A DNA stretch of 64,000 nucleotides from JAYPUG01 sp038117265 (GTDB lineage Bacteria > Pseudomonadota > Alphaproteobacteria > UBA6615): the NCBI GenBank assembly GCA_038117265.1, contig JAYOFO010000004.1, positions 52,489-116,488 on the forward strand, in the 5' to 3' direction. Shown one piece after another: positions 36,310-46,062 of this stretch. The notes beneath the pieces are model-generated. The model had not been told where the DNA came from. It ran no database searches and saw only the letters and a list, made by a program, of their open reading frames with translations. Position numbers and translations under genes: made by a program. Position 1 is the stretch's first letter. Every line of letters starts with the position of its first letter.

Positions 36310-38190
36310 ATGAGCGGACACAGAAGGCATTCCGAACCAGGCGCGCCCGAGGACCAGCGGCTCCCGGGGACCGAAGCGCGCGCCATCCGCGCACTGGCGC
36401 CCTATCTGTGGCCGAAGGGCGAGGTCGAGTTGCGCGTGCGCGTGGTGATCGCGCTGGTGCTGCTGGTCGCCGCGAAGGTGGCGACCGTCGCCGTGCCGGC
36501 GGTGTTCGGGCGCGCGGTGGATGCGCTCGAAGCCGATGCGACCGGCAGCGCGGTTGCGGTCCCGGTGGCGCTTCTCGTCGGTTACGGGCTGCTGCGCGTC
36601 GGCCATCAGGCCTTCGCCGAACTGCGCGATTACGTCTTTGCCAAGGTGGGGCAGCGTGCGATCCGGGCGATCGCGCTGCGCACCTTCCGCCATCTGCATT
36701 CGCTGTCGCTGCGGTTCCACATGGACCGGCAGACGGGCGGGCTCAGCCGGGCGATCGAGCGCGGCATCAATGGCATCGACTTCCTGCTGCGCTTCATGCT
36801 GTTCAATATCCTGCCGACCCTGGTCGAGATCGCGCTGGTCTGCGGCATACTGTGGTCGCTGTTCGGCCTGGTGTTCAGCCTGATCACGCTGGTCACGGTG
36901 CTCGTCTACATCGCCTTCACCTTCTCGTTCACCGAGTGGCGCCTGAAGTTCCGCCGTGCCATGAACGAGAGCGACAGCGAGGCCAACACCAAGGCCATCG
37001 ACAGCCTGCTCAACTTCGAGACGGTGAAGTATTTCGGCAACGAGACCCACGAGGCGCTGCGCTACGACGCCTCGATGCAGCGCTACGAGCAGGCCGCCGT
37101 GAAGAGCCTGACAACCCTGTCGCTGCTGAATGTGGGGCAGGGGCTGATCATGGCCGTCGGTATGACCGCCCTGCTGGTTCTCTCGGGCTTCCGCGTGGCC
37201 GACGGTTCGATGACCATCGGCGCCTTCACTGCCGTCAACCTGTACATGATGCAGCTGTTCCAGCCGCTCAACTTCCTCGGCTTCGTCTACCGCGAGATTA
37301 AGCAGTCGCTGGTCGACATGGAGGCGATGTTCGGGTTACTCGACGTCAACCGCGAGGTCGAGGACACGCCGGGTGCGAAGCCGCTCGCGGTCGACGAGGG
37401 GCGGGTCGCCTTCGAGCATGTCTCGTTCCGCTACGATCCGCGGCGCACGGTGCTGGAGGACGTCTCGTTCGAGGTGCCGGCCGGCAAGACGGTGGCGATC
37501 GTGGGTGCCTCGGGGGCGGGCAAGTCGACGATCTCGCGGCTGCTGTTCCGCTTCTACGACGTGGATTCCGGGCGCATCGCCATCGACGGCCAGGACATCC
37601 GCGACGTCACGCAGGAAAGCCTGCGCGCGGCCATCGGCATCGTTCCCCAGGACACCGTGCTGTTCAACGACACGATCTTCTACAACATCCAGTACGGGCG
37701 GCCCGAAGCGAGCCCGGCGGAGGTCGAAAAAGCCGCGCGCCTGGCCCAGGTCCACAATTTCGTCATGGGCCTGCCCGACGGCTACAACACGCGGGTCGGC
37801 GAGCGGGGCCTGAAGCTGTCGGGCGGCGAGAAGCAGCGCGTCGCGATCGCGCGCACGATCCTGAAGGCCCCCAAGATCCTGCTGTTCGACGAGGCGACAT
37901 CGGCGCTCGACACCCACACCGAGCGCGAGATTCAGGCCGCGCTGGAGCAGGTCGCGGCCGACCGCACCGCGCTGGTCATCGCGCACCGGCTGTCGACAGT
38001 GGTCAACGCCGACGAGATCATCGTGCTCGACAAGGGCGTGATCGTCGAGCGCGGGCGCCACGACGAGCTGCTGGTCCAGGACGGCGCCTATGCCGAACTG
38101 TGGCGGCGCCAGCAGGCGGCCGCGCGGCGCGCCGAACAGGAGGCCGCCGACCGCGCCGACGGGGTGTTCGTGCCCGTCGCGGCGAAGTAG
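36310..38190 (+). CDS. ABC exporter, Atm1/HMT1-like (permease plus ATPase)
   Basis: Half-transporter of 626 residues that works as a homodimer in the inner membrane. Six helices occupy about residues 45-330. The ATPase domain has Walker A VGASGAGKSTISRL (near 397), LKLSGGEKQRVAIARTIL (near 500) and Walker B ILLFDEATSALDT. The intracellular loop with FGNETHEALRYDASMQRYE and the phrase SLLNFETVKYFGNE are hallmarks of the Atm1 branch, whose members export glutathione-linked sulfur or metal conjugates. It is followed 104 bp later by a nuclease gene with no obvious link. Confidence 0.92.
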   Translation: MSGHRRHSEPGAPEDQRLPGTEARAIRALAPYLWPKGEVELRVRVVIALVLLVAAKVATVAVPAVFGRAVDALEADATGSAVAVPVALLVGYGLLRVGHQAFAELRDYVFAKVGQRAIRAIALRTFRHLHSLSLRFHMDRQTGGLSRAIERGINGIDFLLRFMLFNILPTLVEIALVCGILWSLFGLVFSLITLVTVLVYIAFTFSFTEWRLKFRRAMNESDSEANTKAIDSLLNFETVKYFGNETHEALRYDASMQRYEQAAVKSLTTLSLLNVGQGLIMAVGMTALLVLSGFRVADGSMTIGAFTAVNLYMMQLFQPLNFLGFVYREIKQSLVDMEAMFGLLDVNREVEDTPGAKPLAVDEGRVAFEHVSFRYDPRRTVLEDVSFEVPAGKTVAIVGASGAGKSTISRLLFRFYDVDSGRIAIDGQDIRDVTQESLRAAIGIVPQDTVLFNDTIFYNIQYGRPEASPAEVEKAARLAQVHNFVMGLPDGYNTRVGERGLKLSGGEKQRVAIARTILKAPKILLFDEATSALDTHTEREIQAALEQVAADRTALVIAHRLSTVVNADEIIVLDKGVIVERGRHDELLVQDGAYAELWRRQQAAARRAEQEAADRADGVFVPVAAK

Positions 38191-38294
38191 CCCGTCCGAA
38201 GGGGGCCATTTACACGCACGGCGGGTGCCCGGCACACATGCTACAACCGGCGTTCCGAGGCCCGTACGGGCGGGCCCAGCAGGGGAGCGCCAAC

Positions 38295-39008
38295 ATGTAC
38301 GACCTTCCAAGCCTGCTCCGGGACACGCGCTACGGCATGCCCGTCGCCGACCAGGTGATGTTCAACCGGTTCTTCGTCGTCGGCTACTCGTATTACTTCC
38401 GCCAGGCCAAATGGACCCTCGAACTCGTCGACCCCGACGAGGGTGTCGAGCGGCACGACAATTTTCGCCCGGATTTCCGGGTTCCGCCCATGTTCATGGC
38501 GGATCTGGTGGATTACGCAGGGTCCGGATACGACCGCGGTCACCTGGTGGCCAGCGCAAACCAGCGCGAGCTGCTGGTCCAGAACAGCGAGACCTTCCTG
38601 CTGAGCAACATGTCGCCGCAGGCACCGGCCTTCAACCGGCGCATCTGGCGCGACCTCGAGGAGGCGGTCCGGCGGCTGCAGAACAAGCCGCGCATCTATG
38701 AGACCTATGTGGTCAGCGGCCCGGTCTTCTTCTTCGACCGCGAGGTGAAGGTGATCGGCTCGAAGGACGACAACGGCGTGTCGATCCCGATTCCCCACGC
38801 ATACTTCAAGTCGGTGCTGGCCGAGAATGACCGGGGTGCACTCCGCATGTGGTCGTTCCTGCTCGACAATGAGGGGACGGACCGCCCGCTGGCGGACTTT
38901 CGCGTGCCCACGACCGAGGTCGAGCGGAAGGCCGGAATTCAGCTCTGGCCGCGGCTCATGGGGGCGGAAACACTGCGCGAGAAGAAGTGTGTGCGGGCCA
39001 TGTGGTAG
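38295..39008 (+). CDS. DNA/RNA non-specific endonuclease (DRGH family)
   Basis: Beta-beta-alpha-metal nuclease of 237 residues related to NUC1/EndoG. The catalytic motif YDRGHLVASAN (near residue 79) contains the general-base His, and the Mg-binding Asn region is LLSNMSPQAPAFNRRIW (near 99). The start at 38295 follows GGGGAGCGCCAAC; a longer frame from 38238 has no ribosome site. No signal peptide is visible, unlike many secreted family members, so it may act inside the cell or leave by another route. Confidence 0.85.
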   Translation: MYDLPSLLRDTRYGMPVADQVMFNRFFVVGYSYYFRQAKWTLELVDPDEGVERHDNFRPDFRVPPMFMADLVDYAGSGYDRGHLVASANQRELLVQNSETFLLSNMSPQAPAFNRRIWRDLEEAVRRLQNKPRIYETYVVSGPVFFFDREVKVIGSKDDNGVSIPIPHAYFKSVLAENDRGALRMWSFLLDNEGTDRPLADFRVPTTEVERKAGIQLWPRLMGAETLREKKCVRAMW

Positions 39009-39014
39009 GCCGGG

Positions 39015-39953
39015 TCAGCGCACCTCGATGGCGTAGCTCTCGACCGGGGGGACGGTGTCGATCATGCCGCGCTCCTTGAGGAATTGGGCGAACCGCATGT
39101 AGCGGCCATTGTCGAGCGCGGCGGGCCGCAGCGCGAAACGGGGCAGGGTGTCGCGCCAGGCGCGCCGGTTGAGCTCGTCGTCGAGGTCCTTGCGGCCCTT
39201 GATGAACAGCTCCCACGCCGCATCCGGATGGTTGATCATGTACTGGGTGGCGGCCTCGATCGCCGCCAGAAACGCTTCGATTTCAGGTGTTTCCGCGTTT
39301 TTCGCATTGGCAACGACGATCAGCTCGTCATAGGCGGGTACGCCTTCCTCCTCGAGGTAGAAGGCGCGGCCGGGCCGGCCCTCGATGTCCATCTGGTTCA
39401 GCTCGAAGTTGCGGAACGCGCCGATCACGGCGTCGACCTGGCCGCTCATCAGCGAGGGAGAGAGCGAGAAATTCACGTTCACCAGCTCGATGTCGTCGAG
39501 CGACAGGCCGTGCCGGGCGAACATCGCGCCGAGCAGCGCGTCCTCGAACCCGCCGACGGAAAAGCCCACTTTCCGGCCCTTCAGGTCGGCAATCGAGGCT
39601 ATCGGGCCGTCGGCCAGCACCACCACGGAGTTGAGCGGCGTTGCGACGAGCGTGCCGACGCGCTTCAGGGGGAGCCCCTGGGCCACCTGCAGGTGGAGTT
39701 GCGGCTGGTAGGAGATCGCCAGGTCGGCGCGGCCCGCGGCCACAAGCTTCGGGGGGGCGTTCGGGTCGGCCGGCGCGATCAGCTCCACCTCGAGGCCGCG
39801 CTTCGCGAATTCGCCGCGCTCCTGGGCCACGTACAGGGGGCCGTGATCCGGGTTCACGAACCAGTCGAGCATCACCGTGAGCTTTTCGGCGGCGGATGCG
39901 GCCCCGCTCGACAGAAGCAGTATCGCGATGGATGCATAAACAATCTTTTTCAT
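39015..39953 (-). CDS. thiY: Thiamine-precursor ABC transporter, substrate-binding protein (ThiY-like)
   Basis: Periplasmic protein of 312 residues of the NMT1/THI5-like family. The signal peptide covers residues 1-21 (IAILLLSSGAASA). HGPLYVAQERGEF (near 37), DLAISYQPQLHLQVAQGLPL (near 78) and VGFSVGGFEDALLGAMF (near 128) are typical of proteins binding hydroxymethylpyrimidine or its formylamino precursor. It is the third gene of a unit controlled by a TPP riboswitch, which supports the assignment strongly. Formyl-aminopyrimidine versus HMP cannot be decided. Confidence 0.9.
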   Translation of the reverse strand: MKKIVYASIAILLLSSGAASAAEKLTVMLDWFVNPDHGPLYVAQERGEFAKRGLEVELIAPADPNAPPKLVAAGRADLAISYQPQLHLQVAQGLPLKRVGTLVATPLNSVVVLADGPIASIADLKGRKVGFSVGGFEDALLGAMFARHGLSLDDIELVNVNFSLSPSLMSGQVDAVIGAFRNFELNQMDIEGRPGRAFYLEEEGVPAYDELIVVANAKNAETPEIEAFLAAIEAATQYMINHPDAAWELFIKGRKDLDDELNRRAWRDTLPRFALRPAALDNGRYMRFAQFLKERGMIDTVPPVESYAIEVR

Positions 39954-39977
39954 AATGTTCTCGTAAGTTCCTGACGT

Positions 39978-40736
39978 TTAGAAGGAGGTCGACGGATCGA
40001 CGTCGGATTGCCATGAGACGGCCCTGCGCAGGCCCGCATCGATGAGGAAGTAGAGGGCGACCGCCATGATCGCGAGGACGAACAGGGCGGCGAACATCGC
40101 CGCGGTCTGCACCCGCCCGTTCATCAGCAGCATGTAGTAGCCCAGGCCCGCCGACGAGCCGACCCATTCGCCGACGACCGCGCCGATGGGCGCGACGGCG
40201 GTCGCGACGCGCATGCCCGAGGCGAAGGCCGGCAGGGCGGCGGGAAGCCGGATCCGGCGCAGAATCGCGCCGCGCGAGGCGCCCATGGTGCGCGCGAGAT
40301 CGACCCATCCGGGTTCGGTGCGCCGCAGGCCGTCATAGAAGGCCGCGGTGACCGGGAAGAAGATGATCAGGGTCGCCATGGCCACCTTGGGTGCCATGCC
40401 GTAGCCGAGCCACAGCACCAGCACCGGGGCGAGGGCGAAGACGGGCAACGCCTGCGAGACCACGAGGGCCGGCATCAGCCACGACCGGGCCGGGCGGAAA
40501 TACGCCATCATCATGGCGCTGGCCGCGCCCAGCGCGGTTCCGAACACGAGGCCGAGGACGATCTCGCCCAGGGTCACCGCCGCATGGCCCGCCAGTATGT
40601 CGGCGCGTTCGGTCGCCACCGCGACGACGGCGCCCGGGCCGGGCAGGATGAACGGGGCCACGTCGAACACCGACACGACGGCCTGCCAGGCCGTGAGAAG
40701 CCCGAGGAACACGATGGCCGGGCGCAACAGGTTCAT
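39978..40736 (-). CDS. thiX: Thiamine-precursor ABC transporter, permease (ThiX-like)
   Basis: Inner-membrane permease of 252 residues with about six helices. The binding-protein-dependent loop EAA-like motif is seen in DLARTMGASRGAILRRIRLP (near residue 155). It begins at 40736, overlapping the ATPase stop as ATGA. The open frame continuing upstream in the same phase belongs to the antiphase reading of the ATPase gene. Confidence 0.9.
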   Translation of the reverse strand: MNLLRPAIVFLGLLTAWQAVVSVFDVAPFILPGPGAVVAVATERADILAGHAAVTLGEIVLGLVFGTALGAASAMMMAYFRPARSWLMPALVVSQALPVFALAPVLVLWLGYGMAPKVAMATLIIFFPVTAAFYDGLRRTEPGWVDLARTMGASRGAILRRIRLPAALPAFASGMRVATAVAPIGAVVGEWVGSSAGLGYYMLLMNGRVQTAAMFAALFVLAIMAVALYFLIDAGLRRAVSWQSDVDPSTSF

Positions 40737-41530
40737 GCGGCGGCTCCGGGGCGTTCCCCGTCGGACGGGCGCGGGGAAAGCCGCGCCATGATCGCGGCAT
40801 AGGCTTCGCGCAGCGCCGGGTCGGACGGGTCGCGCGGCGCACTCCCTGCGGGTTCGAGCGCCGGCCAGTCCCCGGCGGCACCGCGGGTGATGACATGCAC
40901 CCGGTGCGCCAGGCGCAGCGCCTCGTAGGGGTCGTGGGTGACCATCAGCACGGTGCAGTCGCACAACAGCTCGTGTGCGAGTTCCTGCAGCCGGCCACGG
41001 GTGATCGCGTCGAGGGCGGAAAACGGCTCGTCCATCAGCACGACCGGGCGATCTTCCATCAGCGTGCGGGCCAATGCCACGCGCTGGCGCTCGCCGCCCG
41101 AAAGCTCGCCGGGCCGGGCGCCGGCCCGGGCGGCGATGCCCGTGCGTTCCATCAGGGCGCGGACCCGATCGGGATCGGCCGTCTCGCCGCGCAGCCGGGC
41201 GCCCAGCGCGACGTTCTGGGTCGCATCGAGCCAGGGCAGCAGCAGGTCCTGCTGCGCCATGTAGGCGACCCGACCGGTCAGCGGCAGGCCGTCGCTGGCC
41301 CGGATATCCGAGGATTCCTGCGGCTCGGCGAGGCCGGCGAGGGTGCGCAGCAGGGTCGTCTTGCCCGCGCCGCTCTCGCCCAGCAGGCAGGCCCAGGATC
41401 GCGGCGCGATGTCGAACGAAAGCCCGTCGAGCAGCACGTCCTCGCCCCACGCGATCCGCAGGTTGCGCACCGCGATGCCCAGCGCGTCGCGTCGGGCCGG
41501 GGTTTCGGGTTCGGTGTCAGGCAAGGCCAC
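40733..41530 (-). CDS. thiZ: Thiamine-precursor ABC transporter, ATP-binding protein (ThiZ-like)
   Basis: ATPase of 265 residues. Walker A is GESGAGKTTLLRT (near residue 53), the signature is LSGGERQRVALARTLM (near 142) and Walker B is PVVLMDEPFSALD. The start is a GTG at 41530. The ribosome site GGAGGGA lies just upstream and is part of the 3' strand of the TPP riboswitch, so translation should fall when thiamine pyrophosphate binds. First gene of the thiZ-thiX-thiY unit. Confidence 0.92.
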   Translation of the reverse strand: MALPDTEPETPARRDALGIAVRNLRIAWGEDVLLDGLSFDIAPRSWACLLGESGAGKTTLLRTLAGLAEPQESSDIRASDGLPLTGRVAYMAQQDLLLPWLDATQNVALGARLRGETADPDRVRALMERTGIAARAGARPGELSGGERQRVALARTLMEDRPVVLMDEPFSALDAITRGRLQELAHELLCDCTVLMVTHDPYEALRLAHRVHVITRGAAGDWPALEPAGSAPRDPSDPALREAYAAIMARLSPRPSDGERPGAAA

Positions 41531-41531
41531 G

Positions 41532-41616
41532 TCCCTCCGCCGGTGCTATCCGGATCAGGTCATAAGGGTCGTTCCGCGGGGTGCGGAACCTCTCAGCCAC
41601 CGTGGCTCCCCTGTGG
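41532..41616 (-). promoter_or_regulatory. TPP riboswitch (THI element)
   Basis: On the minus strand the conserved blocks appear in order: GGGGAGCC, GGCTGAGA, a variable P3 hairpin (GTTCCGC...GCGGAAC), ACCCTTATGACCTGATCCGG, then ATAGCACCGGCGGAGGGA. These are the thi-box sequences that form the two TPP-binding helical arms. The last block also supplies the ribosome site of the GTG start at 41530, which implies control of translation initiation; no separate terminator hairpin is seen. Confidence 0.95.
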
Positions 41617-41697
41617 ATGCGTTCACTATTAGGTGGGCGCACGAGCACCGTCAATGGCAGCGATTGCCAAGGCCGCCGCGTCGCTCTAGTGGAGGAT

Positions 41698-42887
41698 ATG
41701 CTCGATACGCCGCAAGCCTGTGCGCCACGGCTCCGCAAGCGGTTGGCACGGCCGATCTTCATCGGCAGCGAGATCTGGCGGCGTTCCAGCTTCGGCGCCG
41801 CGCATCCGCTGTCGATCCCGCGGGTTCCCGCGACGATCGATCTGTGCCGTGGGATGGGCTGGCTGCCCGACGCGGCGTATCGCGAGAGCGTGCCCGCCAG
41901 CCCGGCCGAGATCGAGCGCTTCCACGACCCGGAATACCTGCGGGCGCTGCGCTACGGCGAGTGCACGCTCGACCTGTCCCCGCAGGATCGGGAGCGGTTC
42001 AACCTCGGTCGGCTGGAGAACTCGATCCACGACACCATGTACAGCCGGCCGGCCACGTCGGCCGGCGCGGTCCTGGCCGCGGTCGAGATGCTCTCGGAAG
42101 TCGAGCGGGGGGTCGTCTACAGCCCCGCCGGCGGAACCCATCACGGGCGCCCGGACCGTGCCAGTGGTTTCAGTTATTTCAATGACTTGGTGCTTGCTCT
42201 TCTGAGATTGAGGGACAACGGATTCTGGCGAATCTTCTATCTCGACCTCGATGCCCACCATGGCGACGGGGTGCAGGATGCCTTCGCCGGCGACCCCGGC
42301 TTGTTCACCCTGTCGATCCACGAGGAGCGCCGCTGGCCGTTCTCCGGCGCGCTCGAGGACACGGAAGGCGGCAACGCTTGCAATATCCCGGTGCCGCGCG
42401 GATTGCGCGATGCCGAGCTGGCTTTGATCGTGGAGGCGATCGTGCTCCCGCTGATCGCGGGCTACGCGCCCGAAGTTCTGGTCGTGTAGTGCGGCGCCGA
42501 CGGGCTTGCGGACGACCCGCTGAGCCGGATGGAACTGTCGTACGGCGCAATCTGGCAGGCGATTTCCGGAGTTTTGCCACATTCGCCGCGGACATTGGTG
42601 ACCGGTGGAGGGGGGGCTACAATTCCTGGAGCGTGGCCCGCTGCTGGGCGGGCGTTTGGGCGACGATCAACGGGTTCGAGATGCCCGATGTCCTGCCGCC
42701 CGAGGCGGAGTCGGTGATGCGCGGGCTGACGTGGCAACGTGCGGGCGGGCGAAATCCGCCCGACCGGTGGTTCACGACCCTGGCCGACCCGGTGGGCACC
42801 GGAGCGGTTCGGCAGGCAGTCCGAGAGCTCGTTTCGCGGGCTCACGGATTTCATGTGATGAGCGCAGAACAAAGTGTAATTATATGA
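41698..42887 (+). pseudogene. Histone deacetylase / AcuC-like protein, broken by a TAG and a G-run frameshift
   Basis: The frame opens at ATG 41698 after GGAGG and reads a normal deacetylase-family protein: YSPAGGTHHGRP near residue 142 and the zinc-binding YLDLDAHHGDGVQDAF near 181. At codon 264 it meets TAG (42487-42489), where relatives have Gln before CGAD. The same phase then continues CGADGLADDPLSRMELS, which holds the third zinc ligand, up to GGGG. There a run of seven G (42610-42616) shifts the frame; in the next phase it resumes YNSWSVARCWAGVWATING and ends at 42885-42887. The truncated product would lack a zinc ligand, so it should be inactive. Both lesions are single-base in kind and could be recent decay or consensus error. 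Confidence 0.8.
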
Positions 42888-42894
42888 TAATAAT

Positions 42895-43350
42895 ATGCAA
42901 AAACTTCTCTTAATCCTGTTTCTCAGCTTTGTATCGATGTTCTCTTCGGTCCACGCGCAGGAGCCTGTCACGTTCGCGCGTTCCAGCCTGACGATCGAGA
43001 CGGCCGATGGGGCGCACGGCTTCACGGTAGAGCTGGCCGAGACCGAACCGCAGCGCGAGCGGGGGTTGATGCTCCGGCGCGAAATGGCGCCGGATGCCGG
43101 GATGCTGTTTCTCTACCCGCGCGACCGCACCGTGACCATGTGGATGGCGAACACCTACCTGCCGCTCGACATGCTCTTCATCGAGGCCGACGGGCGGATC
43201 GCGCGGATCGTGCGAAACGCGATTCCGCAGTCGCGCACGTTGATCTCATCGCGCGGAAAGGTGCGCGCGGTGCTCGAGCTCAACGCCGGGACGGTGCGCA
43301 GGCTGGGCATCGCGGAAGGCGACCGCGTCGTCCATGAAAACCTGCGCTGA
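42895..43350 (+). CDS. DUF192 family secreted protein
   Basis: Protein of 151 residues with a signal peptide (residues 1-21, LLILFLSFVSMFSSVHA). The mature part is a complete DUF192 domain: ERGLMLRREMAPDAGMLFLY (near residue 55), MWMANTYLPLDMLFIEADGR and GTVRRLGIAEGDRV. The function of the family is unknown. Its start region is unusually AT-rich (TAATTATATGATAATAATATG) and lacks a ribosome site, in contrast with the surrounding DNA. It is the one intact gene in a run of broken ones and overlaps the frame of the next pseudogene by 17 bp. Confidence 0.85.
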   Translation: MQKLLLILFLSFVSMFSSVHAQEPVTFARSSLTIETADGAHGFTVELAETEPQRERGLMLRREMAPDAGMLFLYPRDRTVTMWMANTYLPLDMLFIEADGRIARIVRNAIPQSRTLISSRGKVRAVLELNAGTVRRLGIAEGDRVVHENLR

Positions 43351-44272
43351 CCCGGTGATTGCCCGGTCAGATGCGCGAACCGGCGTTGATCGGGTTCACC
43401 GATTCCCAATGTTCTCCGGCCGCGACCTGTGGATGAGCTCGATGTACCAGCTCTGGCGGTTCTCCGATGCGCTCGAGCCCGGCCAGCTGCATGGCGAGCA
43501 CTACCGGCTGTACCTGCCGCAGGTCGGCTACACCACGGGCGATCTCGACATCCACAACATGGGGATCGAGGCGAGCGGGCGCGTGGTGTTCGCGAACACG
43601 CGGTTTTCCTGCCTGACGACCACCAGCGACAGCCACAGCTTCCACCCGATCTGGACGCCGGAATTCATCACCCGCCTGGCGCCCGAGGATCGCTGCCATC
43701 TGAAAGGGTTGGCGATGCGCGACGGCGCGCCGGCTTTCGTGACGGCCGTCTCGGCCAGTGACGTCGCCGACGGCTGGCGCGACCGGCGGGCCGACGGCGG
43801 CATCGTCATCGACGTGGCGTCGAACGAAATCGTCGCCGGGGGCCTGTCGATGCCCCATTCGCCGCGCTGGCACGACGGGCGCCTCTAGCTGCTCAACGCC
43901 GGCACGGGCGAATTCGGCACGGTCGACCCCGCCGACGGAAAGTTCGCGCCGGTCGCCTTCTGCCCCGGCTTCCTGCGCGGCATGGTGTTTGCCGGCAAGT
44001 ATGCCGTGGTCGGCCTTTCGCTGCCGCGCGGGGCGGGCACGTTCCAGGGACTGCCGCTCGACGAGAGGCTCGGCAAGGCGGGGGCCGAGGCGCGCTGCGG
44101 CCTGCTGGTCATCGACATGCAGACGGGCGACATCCTGCATTGGCTGCGAATCGAGGGGATCGTCGAAGAACTCTACGACGTGGTGACCCTCCCAGGCGTG
44201 AAGCGGCCCATGGCAATCGGATTCCAGACCGACGAGATCCACCGCATCGTGACGATCGGCGATGACGGGTAA
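43334..44272 (+). pseudogene. TIGR03032 (DUF4915-like) protein, N-terminally short and interrupted by TAG
   Basis: The frame gives the well-conserved TIGR03032 series: LWMSSMYQLWRF, YLPQVGYTTGDLDIHNMG, SHSFHPIWTPEFITRLAPED, VTAVSASDVADGWRDRRADG and SMPHSPRWHDGRL. TAG then stands at 43886-43888, exactly where the family has Trp (HDGRLWLLN). The same phase continues LLNAGTGEFGTVDPADGKFA through IEGVVEELYDV-like text to TAA at 44270-44272. About 60 residues that normally precede the first motif are missing, and the frame begins inside the end of the DUF192 gene, so a 5' deletion is likely. It overlaps the type I secretion ATPase start, the arrangement of a co-translated pair. Function of the family: unknown beta-propeller-like protein. 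Confidence 0.78.
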
Positions 44273-46062
44273 GGGGCCATCGGGCGCGGGCGGCGCGCCG
44301 AAGGACGACGTGTTCGCCGATGCGGTCGCGACGATCAAGCGCGGCTTCACGCCCGTCATCGTTTTCAGCTTCTTCATCAACATGCTGATGCTGACGGTGC
44401 CGATCTACATGCTCCAGGTCTATGACAGGGTGCTCGGCAGCCGCAACATCGACACGCTGCTGGTGCTGACCACCATCGCCATCATCAGCCTGCTCACCCT
44501 GGCCGCGCTGGAAGGGGTGCGGACCTACGTGATGATCGGGCTGCCGGGCTGGATGAGCCGCAGGCTCGGCGGCTCGATCTTGGGCTCCAGCGTCACCAGC
44601 GCGCTCAGCCAATCCAACGACCCGACGGTGCGCGGCCTGCGCGACCTCGAGACGGTGCGCACCTTCCTGACCGGGCCGGGCGTGTTCGCGGTGCTCGATG
44701 CGCCGTGGATGCCGGTCTTCCTGGCGGTCATCTTCATCGTCCACCCGCTGCTCGGCTGGATATCGACCGCGGGCGCGCTAGTGCTGTTCGGCCTGGCGCT
44801 GCTCAACGAGCTGTCGACCCGCGAGCCGCTGGCCCAGGCGGCGGGGCGAGTCCCAGCGCGCCACCCACAAGGCCGAGGCGGCGATCCGCAACGCCGACAT
44901 GATCGCGGCGATGGGCGTTCTGCCCAACCTGATCAACCGCTGGAACCAGGACAATGGCCGGATGATCGCGCTGCAGGCGCTCGTCAGCCGGCGCGGCGGC
45001 ACGATCTCGGCGGTCGCCAAGTTCCTGCGCTTCGTGATCCAGCTCGCGGTCATGGGCACGGTCGCGTTCCTGGCCGTGCAGCAGGAGATCACGCCGGGTG
45101 CGATGATCGCGTCCTCGATCATCATGGGCCATGCGCTGGCGCCGGTCGAACAGGCGATCGGGGCGTGGAAGGGCATGATCGCGGCGCGCGACGCATACAA
45201 CCGGCTGAAGACGCTCGCCGGCATCGGCGTGCGCGGGGCCGACGGGACCGAGCTGCCGCCGCCCAAGGGCCGGCTGACGGCCGAGAACGTGACCTTCGGC
45301 GTGCCCGGCCGGACCGAGCCGATCATCAGCGGCGTCAGCTTCGCCCTGCAGCCCGGCGAGGCGCTGGGCCTGATCGGGCCGTCGGCGGCCGGCAAGACCA
45401 CCCTGGCGCGCCTGCTGGTCGGCAGCTGGGCGCCGACCTCGGGCCATGTCCGCCTCGATGGGGTCGACATGACCGGCTGGCGCGACGCCGACCGGCTCGC
45501 CTATATCGGCTACCTGCCGCAGGACGTCGAACTGCTGGGCGGCACGGTGAAGGAGAACATCGCGCGCATGGGCGAGGCCGAAGACGCGCAGGTGATCGAG
45601 GCGGCCCAGCTTGCCGATGTCCGCGAGATGATCCTCGGCCTGTCCGAGGGCTACGAGACCCAGATCGGCGAGGCCGGCGGCGTGCTCTCGGGCGGCCAGC
45701 GCCAGCGGTTCGCGCTGGCGCGCGCGCTGTTCGGCACGCCCAAGCTGCTGGTCCTCGACGAGCCCAACGCCAGCCTCGACCGGCTCGGCGAGCAGGCGCT
45801 GCTCGACACGATCGACGAGATGCGCCGGCGCGGCGTGACCATCGTGGTCATCGCCCACCGGCCGAGCATGCTCGAGCATGTCGACAAGATCCTCGTGCTG
45901 CGCGAGGGCAAGGTCGATCTGTACGGCCCGCGCGACGAGGTGCTCGCAAAGCTGATGGGCAACCAGTCCGCGCCGGGCCCGGCCGCGCCCGAACAGGTCG
46001 GTCAGTCCACCCAGGCCCTCGGCGGCCGCGGCGCGGTCGCGACGGAGGAGGGGGTGTCGTGA
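44262..46062 (+). pseudogene. Type I secretion ABC transporter (PrtD-like permease/ATPase), frameshifted
   Basis: The first 195 codons give the membrane domain (FFINMLMLTVPIYMLQVYDR near residue 33; GLRDLETVRTFLTGPGVFAV near 126). At a GGGG run (44843-44846), where the family reading AAGESQRATHKAE needs GGG, the frame is lost. The next phase resumes ESQRATHKAEAAIRNADM and runs intact to TGA at 46060-46062, with Walker A GPSAAGKTTLARLL, signature LSGGQRQRFALARAL and Walker B LLVLDEPNASLD. Repairing one base restores about 600 residues. It would export an unfolded protein together with the HlyD-type protein that overlaps its end; no RTX-type substrate gene is visible in the window. Confidence 0.85.
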
